Positions 41,113 through 50,238 of a stretch of 64,000 nt of DNA are shown here, piece by piece (positions within the stretch are counted from its first letter, which is position 1; every line of letters starts with the position of its first letter). The stretch covers positions 4,600 to 68,599 of the forward strand of contig JAZQSV010000064.1 of the NCBI GenBank assembly GCA_045630265.1, read 5' to 3'. Made by a program: the position numbers and the translations under genes. The DNA is from UMGS1279 sp045630265 (GTDB lineage Bacteria > Bacillota > Clostridia > Oscillospirales > Acutalibacteraceae). A model generated the notes under the pieces. It was not told where the DNA came from and did no database searches. It saw only the letters and a program-made list of their open reading frames with translations.

Positions 41113-41141
41113 TTGCAGTATAGCTTAATTCGTGATATAAT
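41113..41141 (+). promoter_or_regulatory. Promoter of the glycosyltransferase gene
   Basis: TTGCAG (41113-41118), 17-bp spacer, TATAAT (41136-41141). Confidence 0.7.
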
Positions 41142-41194
41142 TTGTTTAATATGGAGCGGTGTCCCGATAAAAATATAAACAGGGGTGAACGCAG

Positions 41195-42364
41195 ATGAAG
41201 ATAGTTTTTCTTTCTAATTTTTTAAACCATCATCAGCTTCCAATGTGTCTTGAATTTGAAAAAAAGTTGGGGAAAGATTTTAAGTTTGTAGCAACAACCG
41301 AAACCCCTGAGGAAAGATTGAAATTTGGCTACTACGACCTTAATGACAAGTACGATTTTGTTATTTGCGCTTATAAGGGTGAAGAGAAAAAGAAAGCTGC
41401 TCAAGTGCTTTGTGATGAAGCCGACGTTGTGATTTTTGGCAGTGCGCCCGAGCAGTATCTTAAAAACCGCAAAAAGGCGGGAAAGGTAATATTCAGGTAC
41501 TGCGAGCGCCCGCTAAAGCAGGGCCTTGAGCCATTAAAGTACATACCGCGTTTTATTAAGTGGCACTTAATGAGCCCACAAAGAAAGCCCTTTTACGTAC
41601 TCTGCGCCAGCGCGTACACGGCGGCCGATTTTGCTAAATTTGGACTTTTCATTGATAGGTGCTACAAGTGGGGTTATTTCCCCGTTGTTACCGAGTATGA
41701 GGACGTGGAAAAGCTAATAGAAGATAAAAAACCTATGTCGCTGCTTTGGGTGGCACGTCTTATTCCCTTGAAGCACCCTGAGGTCGCTATTGATGTAGCA
41801 AAGCGCCTAAGGGGTGAGGGTTACCCTGTAGAATTGGATATTGTGGGTAACGGAGTGATGGAAGAAGAGTTAAAGGCAAGAATTTCTTCAGAGAACCTCG
41901 GCGATTACGTACATCTCAGAGGAGCTATGAGCCCAGAGCAGGTTAGAGAGTATATGGATAAAAGTGAAATACTTTTATTTACGTCTGACAGAAACGAGGG
42001 CTGGGGAGCCGTTTTGAATGAGGCAATGAACTCGGCCTGTGTTCCCGTTTCAAGCCACGTAATCGGTGCGGCGCCGTTCCTTACAACCGACGGAGTGGAC
42101 GGCCTAATATATGAGGACGGAAACACCGATGACCTTTATGAAAAGGTAAAGCTTCTTTTGGACAATAAAGATAAGCGGCGCCAAATGGCAAAAAATGCTT
42201 ATAACACAATGCTTCACGAATGGAACGCGGCAAATGCCGCCAACAAATTTATGCAGCTTGTCCAAATGGCATTGGATGGAAATAAAAAACCAAATCCATT
42301 TAAAGACGGCGTACTTAGTAGAGCGAGAGTTTTAAGCGGTAGCGCAGATGATGCCAGAAAGTGA
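41195..42364 (+). CDS. Glycosyltransferase, GT4/GT-B type
   Basis: 389 residues with two Rossmann-like halves. The C-terminal half carries LLWVARLIPLKHPEVAIDVA and the donor-binding EGWGAVLNEAMNSACVPVSS (E-x7-E pattern), typical of retaining GT4 enzymes using a nucleotide sugar. The N-terminal acceptor half is divergent. Substrate unknown; a cell-surface glycan or glycolipid is likely. It is monocistronic. Confidence 0.85.
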   Translation: MKIVFLSNFLNHHQLPMCLEFEKKLGKDFKFVATTETPEERLKFGYYDLNDKYDFVICAYKGEEKKKAAQVLCDEADVVIFGSAPEQYLKNRKKAGKVIFRYCERPLKQGLEPLKYIPRFIKWHLMSPQRKPFYVLCASAYTAADFAKFGLFIDRCYKWGYFPVVTEYEDVEKLIEDKKPMSLLWVARLIPLKHPEVAIDVAKRLRGEGYPVELDIVGNGVMEEELKARISSENLGDYVHLRGAMSPEQVREYMDKSEILLFTSDRNEGWGAVLNEAMNSACVPVSSHVIGAAPFLTTDGVDGLIYEDGNTDDLYEKVKLLLDNKDKRRQMAKNAYNTMLHEWNAANAANKFMQLVQMALDGNKKPNPFKDGVLSRARVLSGSADDARK

Positions 42365-42400
42365 TATGTAATATTTACAGTATGTACACTAATAATATTT

Positions 42401-42446
42401 AAACACCCCGCACTGTACCTAGAGATACTGTGCGGGGTGTTTTTTA
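42401..42446. terminator. Bidirectional terminator between glycosyltransferase and pcrA
   Basis: AAACACCCCGCAC and GTGCGGGGTGTTT form a 13-bp stem with T-runs on both strands. Confidence 0.9.
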
Positions 42447-44849
42447 TAAAATTTCCATTTTAACAAAGTTTGCCATTAGCTTTTTGGTGCCCACGCTGTC
42501 GAAGGCAATTTCAATCAGAAAATCGCCACCCATTGGTGTGGTGTTTAAAACTGTGCCCTCACCAAAGGCCTTGTGGCGCACCCGCATACCCTTTTGGTAG
42601 GTAGTCGTCGCTGCCTTTTTAGGCGTAGCGGCGCGATAATTAGTAGAGCTGTGAGCGGACTTGAGTGGGGCTTGTGGCTGCTCTTTTCTATAGATGCCAC
42701 CTTCATAGTAATTGCTTTTATAGGAATTGTATCCATCGTAGGGAGAGGAGGTTATTCTCGGCGAATAACCCGAAATTTCACAAATATCTTTGGGGATTTC
42801 TTTTAAAAAACGTGATGGCATATTTCTGCCAGTTGAGCCGAAAAGCATACGGGTGTAGGAGTTTGTAAGTGTAAGGAACTCCTTGGCGCGGGTAACACCC
42901 ACGTAAGCAAGGCGGCGCTCCTCCTCAAGTTCACTTTCCCCGCCGTAGACCGTCTGTGTGCTTGGGAAAATGCCCTCCTCCATACCAATTAAATATACGT
43001 TATCAAACTCAAGACCTTTGGCTGAGTGCAGTGTCATAAGCACAACAGCATCGTCCGATTCGTCGTAGGAGTCGATATCGCTTACAAGGGTAACCTCCTC
43101 CAGATATTCCGAGAGACTGGGGTTTGGAGATTCGGCCATATAGGTTTTAACACCAGACAAAAGCTCGCCAATATTTTCTATTCTGTCGGCAGCCTCATTA
43201 CCCTCGGCTCTAAGAGAAAGCATATAGCCCGATTTGTCTAAGGTTTCCTCCAAAAGAAAATCAAGTGGCATTTCCTCTGCGGTTTTTTGTAAATCTCTTA
43301 TCAAAGAGGTAAAGTTTTTTAACCGATCGGCACTGCGGGAAAGAGTTGGGTAATCAGCCGCATTTTCAAAAACGTCGAAAAGGGAAAGCCCTAAATGTTC
43401 GGCAATTTCCTCCGACCTTTTTACGGTGGTTTCACCGATTCCTCTTGCGGGCACGTTTACAATCCTTTTAAGTCGCACACCGTCATTTTCATTGTTTATA
43501 ACCTGCAGGTAGGAAACAACGTCCTTTATTTCTTTTCTGTCAAAAAAGCGGTGGCCGCCAATAATTTTATAGGGAATACCCGAGCGCACAAAAACGTTTT
43601 CCAGTGTACTAGAAAGGGCGTTCATACGGTATAAAACCGCATTTTGTGAGAATTTACCGCCACGCTGAACAAAGCTTAAAATACTGTCTGCAACAAAGCG
43701 GGCTTCCTCTTGCTCGGAGATAAGGGTGTTTACTGAAATCTTGCTATCGTCTTTTTTACTAGTCCAAAGGCTTTTGCCTTTTCTGCCCTTATTGTTTGCA
43801 ATAATACTGTTTGCGGCGTCTAAAATTGTGGCGGTAGAGCGGTAGTTTTGCTCTAACCTTATCACCTTGGCGCCACTGTACTGTTCTTCAAAGCTAAGAA
43901 TATTTTCTATGGTCGCACCACGGAAGGAATAAATACTTTGGTCGTCATCACCAACCACGCAAATGTTTTTATAGCCGTCGGCCAGTAAGCTTACAAGCTT
44001 GTACTGCGCGTGGCTTGTGTCCTGATACTCGTCCACCATCACGTACTTAAACTTATTTTGGTAGTAGGTCAAAACATCTTCGTTTTTTTCGAAGAGTAAA
44101 ACGGTATTCAAAATAATGTCGTCAAAGTCCATCGCGTCTGCCTTTTTAAGTTCGGCGTTATAGGCTTTAAAAACTTCGGCAACCGCTCTTTTAAGCGGGT
44201 TGTGTGTTGCTTCGGCCGCATAGCCTTCGGGGGAGATAAGGCGGTCTTTCGCTCTGCTTATTTCGTTTTGTATGTATTTAGGGGGTAACTGCTTGTCCGA
44301 AATGCCCTTTGACTTTAAAATTTCCTTAATAACACGCTTTTGGTCGTCGGTATCGTATATTGTAAAGTGGGAGGAATATCCAAGCAAATCACCATATCTT
44401 CTGAGGATTCTGGCGCAAATGCTGTGGAAGGTGCCTGCCCAGATGTCGTTTGCATCGGCACCGAGGCGCGCGGCAATACGGCTTTTTAGTTCACCTGCCG
44501 CCTTGTTTGTGAAGGTAATGGCTAAAATTTCCCATGGCTTTGCGGGGCAAACGCTAAAAGAAACCGGGTTTAAAAGGTTAGCCTCTCCCTTTATAAAACC
44601 TTCTGCCGCTAAAATCTCATCCTCGGTAAGGGTGGGGGCAATGTTACTAAAAAAGGCATTTCCGTACTTTATAAGGCAGGCAATACGGTTTACAAGCACG
44701 GTGGTTTTGCCGCTTCCCGCACCTGCCAAAACAAGCAAAGGACCTTCGGTGGTAACAACCGCTTCAAGCTGGCGCTCGTTCATTCTGCCAAAGTCCTTTT
44801 TTATAACCTCTTTTCTTAAATTTATAAGCTCTTTTTCGGTATAAAGCAT
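42444..44849 (-). CDS. pcrA: ATP-dependent DNA helicase PcrA/UvrD
   Basis: An 801-residue superfamily 1A 3'-5' helicase for repair and replication. Motifs: Q-motif NERQLEAV, Walker A AGAGSGKTT, Ia ITFTNKAA, II VDEYQDT, III GDDDQSIYSFRGA, and VI VGVTRAKEFL. About 40 extra residues lie between motifs I and Ia (NAFFSNIAPTLTEDEILA and following) that Bacillus PcrA lacks. The C-terminus has the Tudor-like RNA-polymerase-binding domain (YQKGMRVRHKAFGEGTVL). Confidence 0.95.
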   Translation of the reverse strand: MLYTEKELINLRKEVIKKDFGRMNERQLEAVVTTEGPLLVLAGAGSGKTTVLVNRIACLIKYGNAFFSNIAPTLTEDEILAAEGFIKGEANLLNPVSFSVCPAKPWEILAITFTNKAAGELKSRIAARLGADANDIWAGTFHSICARILRRYGDLLGYSSHFTIYDTDDQKRVIKEILKSKGISDKQLPPKYIQNEISRAKDRLISPEGYAAEATHNPLKRAVAEVFKAYNAELKKADAMDFDDIILNTVLLFEKNEDVLTYYQNKFKYVMVDEYQDTSHAQYKLVSLLADGYKNICVVGDDDQSIYSFRGATIENILSFEEQYSGAKVIRLEQNYRSTATILDAANSIIANNKGRKGKSLWTSKKDDSKISVNTLISEQEEARFVADSILSFVQRGGKFSQNAVLYRMNALSSTLENVFVRSGIPYKIIGGHRFFDRKEIKDVVSYLQVINNENDGVRLKRIVNVPARGIGETTVKRSEEIAEHLGLSLFDVFENAADYPTLSRSADRLKNFTSLIRDLQKTAEEMPLDFLLEETLDKSGYMLSLRAEGNEAADRIENIGELLSGVKTYMAESPNPSLSEYLEEVTLVSDIDSYDESDDAVVLMTLHSAKGLEFDNVYLIGMEEGIFPSTQTVYGGESELEEERRLAYVGVTRAKEFLTLTNSYTRMLFGSTGRNMPSRFLKEIPKDICEISGYSPRITSSPYDGYNSYKSNYYEGGIYRKEQPQAPLKSAHSSTNYRAATPKKAATTTYQKGMRVRHKAFGEGTVLNTTPMGGDFLIEIAFDSVGTKKLMANFVKMEIL

Positions 44850-44881
44850 TTTTTCGCCCTCACAAAAATCATATCGTATAT

Positions 44882-44911
44882 ATTATATATCTTCGCAATA
44901 TATAAAGTCAA
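44882..44911 (-). promoter_or_regulatory. pcrA promoter
   Basis: On the minus strand TTGACT (44906-44911), 18-bp spacer, TATAAT (44882-44887). Confidence 0.65.
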
Positions 44912-44975
44912 ATAGTTTTTGAATGCGTTCGTTGGGTTTTCTTTTATTGAAAAAACGAAAGATTTTAGATATAAT

Positions 44976-45014
44976 AAAAATGCTACAGGAAAATACCAAA
45001 TTTTCCTATAGCAT
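44976..45014 (-). terminator. Terminator of the three-gene unknown operon
   Basis: On the minus strand ATGCTA-T-AGGAAAA / TTTTCCT-G-TAGCAT with a 7-nt loop, then TTTTT. The stem begins inside the last codons of the third gene. Confidence 0.85.
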
Positions 45015-45380
45015 TATGTAAATAAGGGCAAGTATCAAAAGCTCGTCGGCACCCTCGCTGGAAAGCAATAAACAAAGGGCCAAAATTGTGGCACGGTCGC
45101 TGTCCATATCTATGCTTTTAAAGTTAAGCATATTAAGGAGAGAAACGCCGCCGTTTCTGGGTGCTTTTGGCGGTTCAATTTGGTGTGTTTTTTGGGACCC
45201 CGCGTTTTCCTGTTGCTCGGTTTTATTACTACTGTTTTGTGGATTCAATGAACCTTTTGAGCTTGTAGGAGCAGAGTTTTTGCTGTAATTTTGCCCCGAT
45301 TTGCCGTAGTACATATCACTAAGCTGTTTTTCGGCCCGTTTTTTGTGGGCCTCAAACTCCCGTCTTTCATCGTTTGTCAT
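45006..45380 (-). CDS. Conserved clostridial-type protein of unknown function (third of three)
   Basis: 124 residues. The N-terminal third is charged and helical (NDERREFEAHKKRAEKQL), the middle a Ser/Asn/Gln-rich linker, and the C-terminal 35 residues very leucine-rich (DSDRATILALCLLLSSEGADELLI and on). The D-x-D-x6-LCLLL-x4-AD-x-LL pattern looks like an amphipathic double helix rather than a membrane span. ATG 45380 is chosen with GGAGTGG 8 nt upstream. It shares an operon with the two genes before it. No function assigned. Confidence 0.7.
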   Translation of the reverse strand: MTNDERREFEAHKKRAEKQLSDMYYGKSGQNYSKNSAPTSSKGSLNPQNSSNKTEQQENAGSQKTHQIEPPKAPRNGGVSLLNMLNFKSIDMDSDRATILALCLLLSSEGADELLILALIYIML

Positions 45381-45410
45381 AAAGCATACCACTCCAAAAT
45401 GGTAAAAGAT

Positions 45411-45770
45411 TTAAATCAGGTTATCCAAAATCCCCTCGCTTTTTAAAATAGGGAGAATGGATGCAATTTTCAAAAACGAAACGGCTCGGTCCACCCTTTT
45501 TTGCCGCTCAGCGCTAAGATGGGGCTTAAGCGCCAAAAGTAGCGCTGCTCTTTGGTCGGTGCCGTTTTGGTTAATAAGGGACATAATGCGCATAATGTTC
45601 ATAGCGTTTCCGGCGTCGGACAACATATTGGGCAGATTCATTGGCAGTTCGCTTTGCGGTGGTGCGCTTTTGGTCTGCTCACCGCCAAGAAGTCCTTCTG
45701 CCACCGAACGGAGCCTTTCCATTCCGTCGGGCGAATTAAGTAGGGAGGAAATTTGCTCAGCAATATCCAT
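45411..45770 (-). CDS. Unknown helical protein (second of three)
   Basis: 119 residues, all helical. A Met/Asn/Leu-rich middle is followed by DQRAALLLALKPHLSAERQK and a hydrophobic C-terminus (FLKIASILPILKSEGIL). The leucine-rich block resembles the C-terminus of the downstream gene, hinting at interacting proteins. It starts one base after the stop of the 79-residue gene. Function unknown. Confidence 0.72.
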   Translation of the reverse strand: MDIAEQISSLLNSPDGMERLRSVAEGLLGGEQTKSAPPQSELPMNLPNMLSDAGNAMNIMRIMSLINQNGTDQRAALLLALKPHLSAERQKRVDRAVSFLKIASILPILKSEGILDNLI

Positions 45771-45771
45771 A

Positions 45772-46011
45772 CTATTTCGCCCCGCCGAAAAGTTGGTTAA
45801 TTACCGCCTTGGCGCGGTCAGAAGAAAGAATGCTTTCAAGGGTCTGCTTGTCGTTTAAAATTGCATTGATTTTTTCGGCGTCCGACGGCTTTAAGGAAGA
45901 AAGTATATTGGTAGCATTCTTTTCATTAAGGGTTGAAGGGTCAATGCCCCTAGACCTTAAAATGGCTGCAGTTTCGGGTGTTATTTTACCGTTTAAAAAA
46001 TCGTTTGACAT
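45772..46011 (-). CDS. Unknown small helical protein (first of three)
   Basis: 79 residues, predicted helical, with TPETAAILRSRGIDPSTL and DAEKINAILNDKQTLESILS. It ends next to the start of the 119-residue gene, so the two are translationally linked. It is the first gene of an operon that diverges from the phosphoesterase. Function unknown. Confidence 0.7.
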   Translation of the reverse strand: MSNDFLNGKITPETAAILRSRGIDPSTLNEKNATNILSSLKPSDAEKINAILNDKQTLESILSSDRAKAVINQLFGGAK

Positions 46012-46078
46012 ATTATCGCCTCCACTACAGTTTATTCTATGTCCTTAAAAATGTTTATATGCAAAGGAGAAGGTAAAA

Positions 46079-46552
46079 ATGAAAATTTTGGTTACGTCGG
46101 ATATGCATGGCGCGGTGCAAAATTTTGAAACTGCGCTGGAAAGGGAAAAGGACGCAAAAAACGTAATATTTTTGGGCGATGGAATAAACAAGGCCGAAGA
46201 AATTTCTTTTATGTACAGTGATAAAAATTTTTATATGGTATCAGGCAACTGCGACGGAATTTTCACTGCCGAGCCGCCTACCAAAATAATAACCCTTGGT
46301 GGAGTTAAAATTCTAATTACCCACGGCCATCCCTATTCGGTAAAAAGTTCACTTTCCTTGCTTTTACAGCGGGCAGAACAGGAGGGGGTTAAAATTGCCC
46401 TTTACGGCCACACCCATATTGCAAATGTAGAGCAAAAAAACGGAATATGGCTTGTAAATCCCGGCACACTTTACGGGTATAACGGCCTTTGCTCCTATTC
46501 TACTATAGATATAACGGATGGTAAGATTTATCCTAAAATAGTAAAAATTTAA
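46079..46552 (+). CDS. YfcE/MJ0936-family metallophosphoesterase
   Basis: A 157-residue calcineurin-like phosphodiesterase. Metal ligands are in SDMHG (Asp8, His10), LGDGIN, SGNCD, THGHPY and GHTH. Family members hydrolyse artificial phosphodiesters; the natural substrate is unclear. AAAGGAG precedes the ATG. Confidence 0.93.
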   Translation: MKILVTSDMHGAVQNFETALEREKDAKNVIFLGDGINKAEEISFMYSDKNFYMVSGNCDGIFTAEPPTKIITLGGVKILITHGHPYSVKSSLSLLLQRAEQEGVKIALYGHTHIANVEQKNGIWLVNPGTLYGYNGLCSYSTIDITDGKIYPKIVKI

Positions 46553-46556
46553 AAGA

Positions 46557-46585
46557 AAAACGGCGGTGAAATTCACCGCCGTTTT
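46557..46585. terminator. Bidirectional terminator
   Basis: AAAACGGCGGTGAA and complement form a 14-bp stem with T-runs on both strands, between the phosphoesterase and the isomerase genes. Confidence 0.92.
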
Positions 46586-46600
46586 CATTTACAGCTACTT

Positions 46601-47485
46601 CTATCTGCTTTCCTTGAAGCTATTAAATCTTTGCGCCATCCTTTTTGCAATATCCGCCGCTTTTTTCGTTACCGTAGGCATATCCTTTTTGTCTGCCTTT
46701 AAAATACTGTTATAGGCCTCAAGCGTAAGGTCGCCTTTATAGTCTATTTCAGCAAGTGTCTTTAAAATGGGAATCCAAAAATCATCACCGTTTTCGGTGT
46801 AGGGAAGAGCGTGGAAGTCAAAATTTCTTTTTGTATCGTGAACATGCAGGGTTTCCAGCTTATTACCAAGGGTTTTAATAAATTTTGGAATATCCTCGCC
46901 CATAATGTTGGCATGTCCTATATCAAGGCAGGCAACAAAGTAAGGACTGTTTATCATATCAAGGTACTCTTTGAATTCTTGCGGGTGGTTACAAACAGAG
47001 TAGGTTATATTGCCCACATCCCCCTGCCACATATTTTCAGTCGCAATTTTTATATTAAAATCCTTGCAATAGGGAATAAGGCGGTTATAAAACTCTAGGT
47101 TCAGCTCCTTCAATCTTTTAATGTTTTCAGCGTTGCTATAGTCTAAATGCTGCTTTGGGTGGACAACAATAATGGGAACCTTTAAAAGAGAACAAAACTC
47201 CATAGCCCTAAGTGTTTTTTCAAAAATCATTGTATCGTAACCCAATTCTCCCATAGAGGTGGGATGGGGTGCGTGGCCTTGGTTATAGGTAATATTAAGC
47301 TTTTCTGAAAGGGATAAAAGCTCCCTTGCGTAATTTTTGTAATCGGCACTAAAAATAGGGTGGTTGTCTTTGAGGCCGAAAACAGAAATATCGACCGCGT
47401 CGAAGCCGGCATTCGCAATTACCTCTATAGCCCCTTTTTGTCCAAAAGCAGAAGTTAAAGGATACGTATTGGTGGAAATTTTCAT
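46601..47485 (-). CDS. Sugar phosphate isomerase/epimerase (xylose isomerase-like TIM barrel)
   Basis: 294 residues of the AP-endonuclease-2 fold. The likely divalent-metal ligands are Glu in IATENMW, Asp and His in CLDIGHANI, the HVHDT loop and Glu in LTLEAYN. The family covers epimerases, isomerases and dehydratases of sugars and inositols; the substrate cannot be read here. It has its own promoter, divergent from mtaB. Confidence 0.83.
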   Translation of the reverse strand: MKISTNTYPLTSAFGQKGAIEVIANAGFDAVDISVFGLKDNHPIFSADYKNYARELLSLSEKLNITYNQGHAPHPTSMGELGYDTMIFEKTLRAMEFCSLLKVPIIVVHPKQHLDYSNAENIKRLKELNLEFYNRLIPYCKDFNIKIATENMWQGDVGNITYSVCNHPQEFKEYLDMINSPYFVACLDIGHANIMGEDIPKFIKTLGNKLETLHVHDTKRNFDFHALPYTENGDDFWIPILKTLAEIDYKGDLTLEAYNSILKADKKDMPTVTKKAADIAKRMAQRFNSFKESR

Positions 47486-47517
47486 ATAAGCTCCTATGTT
47501 TTTAAAGGTTTGATTTG

Positions 47518-47546
47518 ATTATATAATTTTTCATATACAAAGTCAA
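47518..47546 (-). promoter_or_regulatory. Promoter of the sugar isomerase gene
   Basis: On the minus strand TTGACT (47541-47546), 17-bp spacer, TATAAT (47518-47523). Confidence 0.8.
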
Positions 47547-47569
47547 CAAGTGGCAGGGCAAAATATATC

Positions 47570-47598
47570 TTGTAAAAAGAGCGTAAAAAAGGTATAAT
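47570..47598 (+). promoter_or_regulatory. mtaB promoter
   Basis: TTGTAA (47570-47575), 17-bp spacer, TATAAT (47593-47598), back to back with the isomerase promoter. Confidence 0.7.
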
Positions 47599-47633
47599 TA
47601 AAATATATGCGGCTTAAAAAGGAGGTAAACTAA

Positions 47634-48917
47634 ATGCAGGTATTTTTTCATACCCTTGGTTGCAAGGTAAACCAGTACGAAACACAGCAAATAAAGGAAA
47701 ATCTTTTAGGCTTGGGTTATACTGAAACTCATGACCCGAAAGAGGCCGACGTTATTTTAATAAATTCCTGCACCGTTACCGCCGAAAGTGACAGAAAAAC
47801 AAGGCAGCTTGTAAGAAGATATAAAAAGGCAAACCAAAGGGCAGTAGTAATTCTTGCGGGCTGTATGCCGCAGGCCTTTCCAAAGGAGGCCGAAAAACTC
47901 CCCGCCGATATTATTATGGGCAATAAGGGCAGGGCAGTTATCCCGTCCGCCATTTCCGACTTTTTAAAAACGGGAGAAAAAGCACTGCTGTTTAGCCCCC
48001 ACAAAAAGGGTGATTCGTTTGAAAACTGTAAGATTAATAGATTTTGCGAAAGAACAAGGGCTTACATAAAAATTGAGGACGGCTGCGACAGGGGCTGCGC
48101 CTACTGTATTATTCCAAAGGCAAGAGGACGTGTGCGCTCTAAAAATTTGGAGGACATAAGAAAAGAGGCCGTTACGCTTTCTAAAAACGGATTTTTAGAA
48201 ATAGTTTTGGTCGGCATAAATCTTTCTTCTTATGGGCTTGATTTAGGATTAACACTTGCTGATGCAGTGGAAGAGGTTGCAAAGGTGGAGGGAGTAAAAC
48301 GCATACGCCTTGGCTCCCTAGAGCCCGATTTAACAAATTTGCCCCTTTTAACCCGCCTCAAAAAGGTAGATAAATTTTGCCCGCAGTTTCATCTATCCCT
48401 ACAGTCGGGGTGCGACGAAACCCTTAGCCGAATGAACCGCCTTTATAATACCAAGGAGTATAAAAAGGTGGTAGAAAATATACGCTCCCTTTGGGGGAAC
48501 GCGGGAATCACCACCGACATTATGGTTGGCTTTATAGGTGAAACTGATGAAGAGTTTGAAAGGTCTTTAAATTTCGCAAAAGAAATAGGTTTTGTAAAGG
48601 CGCACGTTTTCCCATATAGCGTAAGGGTGGGCACTGCCGCCGAAAAAATGCAAGGCAGGGTAGAGGAAAGGGTAAAGCAAGAAAGAGCGGCCGAAATGGC
48701 AAACGCTTGTAATAACGCCTCCCTAAACCTTTTTGAGGGGCTTGTGGGCACCACCTGCGAGGTTTTGTTCGAAACACAGCAAGGCGCATATATTATGGGC
48801 TATAACGAGGCCTACGTTCCTATTCTTACAAAGGCAGAAGAAAACTGCCTTCATAAAATTTTAAAGGTAAAAATTATTGGCGCCTTGGAAAATGGCGCTT
48901 TGGCAGAAATAATTTAG
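47634..48917 (+). CDS. mtaB: tRNA t6A37 methylthiotransferase MtaB
   Basis: Adds a methylthio group to t6A37 of tRNAs reading ANN codons. The 427 residues include the N-terminal UPF0004 domain with three cluster Cys (LGCKVNQYE, NSCTVT, LAGCMPQ), the radical SAM motif CDRGCAYC (Cys151, 155, 158), and a C-terminal TRAM-like domain. HTLGCKVNQYET distinguishes MtaB from MiaB and RimO. AAGGAGG precedes the ATG. Confidence 0.95.
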   Translation: MQVFFHTLGCKVNQYETQQIKENLLGLGYTETHDPKEADVILINSCTVTAESDRKTRQLVRRYKKANQRAVVILAGCMPQAFPKEAEKLPADIIMGNKGRAVIPSAISDFLKTGEKALLFSPHKKGDSFENCKINRFCERTRAYIKIEDGCDRGCAYCIIPKARGRVRSKNLEDIRKEAVTLSKNGFLEIVLVGINLSSYGLDLGLTLADAVEEVAKVEGVKRIRLGSLEPDLTNLPLLTRLKKVDKFCPQFHLSLQSGCDETLSRMNRLYNTKEYKKVVENIRSLWGNAGITTDIMVGFIGETDEEFERSLNFAKEIGFVKAHVFPYSVRVGTAAEKMQGRVEERVKQERAAEMANACNNASLNLFEGLVGTTCEVLFETQQGAYIMGYNEAYVPILTKAEENCLHKILKVKIIGALENGALAEII

Positions 48918-48930
48918 AGGAGTGAAAAAA

Positions 48931-50238
48931 TTGAAAACTAAAAACTCAAATTATCCAAGGTTTTTTTGGACGGCACTTGTAATTTTTGGCCTTACCGGTC
49001 AGGTTGCTTGGGTTATTGAAAATATGTATTTCAACGTTTTTATATATAAAATGTTTAGTGCCTCTGCGGCGCAGATATCCCTTATGGTTTCTGCTTCGGC
49101 CGCGGCGGCTACAATAACCACTCTGCTTATAGGGCCGTTGTCGGACAAGATTGGAAAGAGAAAGCTTTTTATTTCTCTTGGTTATATTTTATGGGGCGTT
49201 TCAATACTAAGCTTTGCCTTTATAAGAAACGATTTTATAGCAAAACTTTTTCCAACCCTTTCGGCCATGAGCGTTGGAGTTACCCTTGTAATAATTATGG
49301 ACTGTGTTATGACCTTTTTCGGATCCACCGCAAACGACGCTTGTTTTAACGCTTGGCTTACCGATGCCACAGAAAATAATGGGCGTGGCGCCGCAGAGGG
49401 AATAAATTCAATGATGCCGCTTGTGGCTATACTTGTAGTTTTCGGCGGATTTATGTCCTTTGATTTAAATAAGGCCGAAAGCTGGACCACTATTTACATA
49501 ATTATCGGCTCCGCCGTTATTTTAATTGGTATATTAGGGATTTTCCTTATAAAAGAAACTACAAACAGAAGCGACGAAAATAAAAATTATATTAAAAATA
49601 TTTTCTATGGTTTCAGGCCAAAGGTAATAAAGCAAAATCCAATACTTTATATAACCTTTATTTTGTTCGCGGTTTTTGGCATATCTATTCAGATTTTTAT
49701 GCCTTATCTTATTTTGTATTATAATGTTTCACTCAAAATGGAAAACTACGTGCTTATAATGGCACCCGCCATAATTTTAGCGGCGGTTTTCACCGCCCTT
49801 TACGGAAAAAGGTACGACAATAAGGGCTTTATGTCGGCCGTAATCCCCGCCGTTGCCCTGCTTTGCGCAGGTTATGTGCTACTGTTTTTCTTTAAAAACA
49901 TAGCAGTTGTTTTTGTGGGCTCGCTTTTAATGATGTGTGGCTACCTTTCGGGTATGGCGGTATTCGGCGCTGCCATTAGAGATTTAACGCCAAAGGGCAA
50001 AGCGGGAATGTTCCAAGGCCTTAGAATTATATCTCAGGTTTTAATTCCCGGCATTGTAGGCCCCATTATCGGTGCGGGAGTTCTTAAAAATGCCGAACAG
50101 ATAGTAAATGACGACGGCACCACCTCCTTTGTGCCCAATGAAAATATCTTTTTATTTGCGCTTTTAGTGGCCGCTTTGTTGGCTATTTTACTTATACCTC
50201 TTTTTAAAATAATTAAAAAGGAGAAGCAAAATGTCTGA
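48931..50238 (+). CDS. MFS-type sugar transporter (GPH/SLC45-like)
   Basis: About 435 residues with 12 membrane helices. GPLSDKIGKRKLFI is the MFS loop 2-3 signature, and the layout (WVIENMYFNVFIYKM, AWLTDATENNGRGAAEGINSM) resembles GPH/SLC45-like glycoside transporters. I choose TTG 48931 since AGAGGAG lies 8 nt upstream; the GTG at 48922 is too close to it. The gene overlaps the GH2 gene by 8 bp, so it likely imports that enzyme's substrate. Confidence 0.83.
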   Translation: MKTKNSNYPRFFWTALVIFGLTGQVAWVIENMYFNVFIYKMFSASAAQISLMVSASAAAATITTLLIGPLSDKIGKRKLFISLGYILWGVSILSFAFIRNDFIAKLFPTLSAMSVGVTLVIIMDCVMTFFGSTANDACFNAWLTDATENNGRGAAEGINSMMPLVAILVVFGGFMSFDLNKAESWTTIYIIIGSAVILIGILGIFLIKETTNRSDENKNYIKNIFYGFRPKVIKQNPILYITFILFAVFGISIQIFMPYLILYYNVSLKMENYVLIMAPAIILAAVFTALYGKRYDNKGFMSAVIPAVALLCAGYVLLFFFKNIAVVFVGSLLMMCGYLSGMAVFGAAIRDLTPKGKAGMFQGLRIISQVLIPGIVGPIIGAGVLKNAEQIVNDDGTTSFVPNENIFLFALLVAALLAILLIPLFKIIKKEKQNV

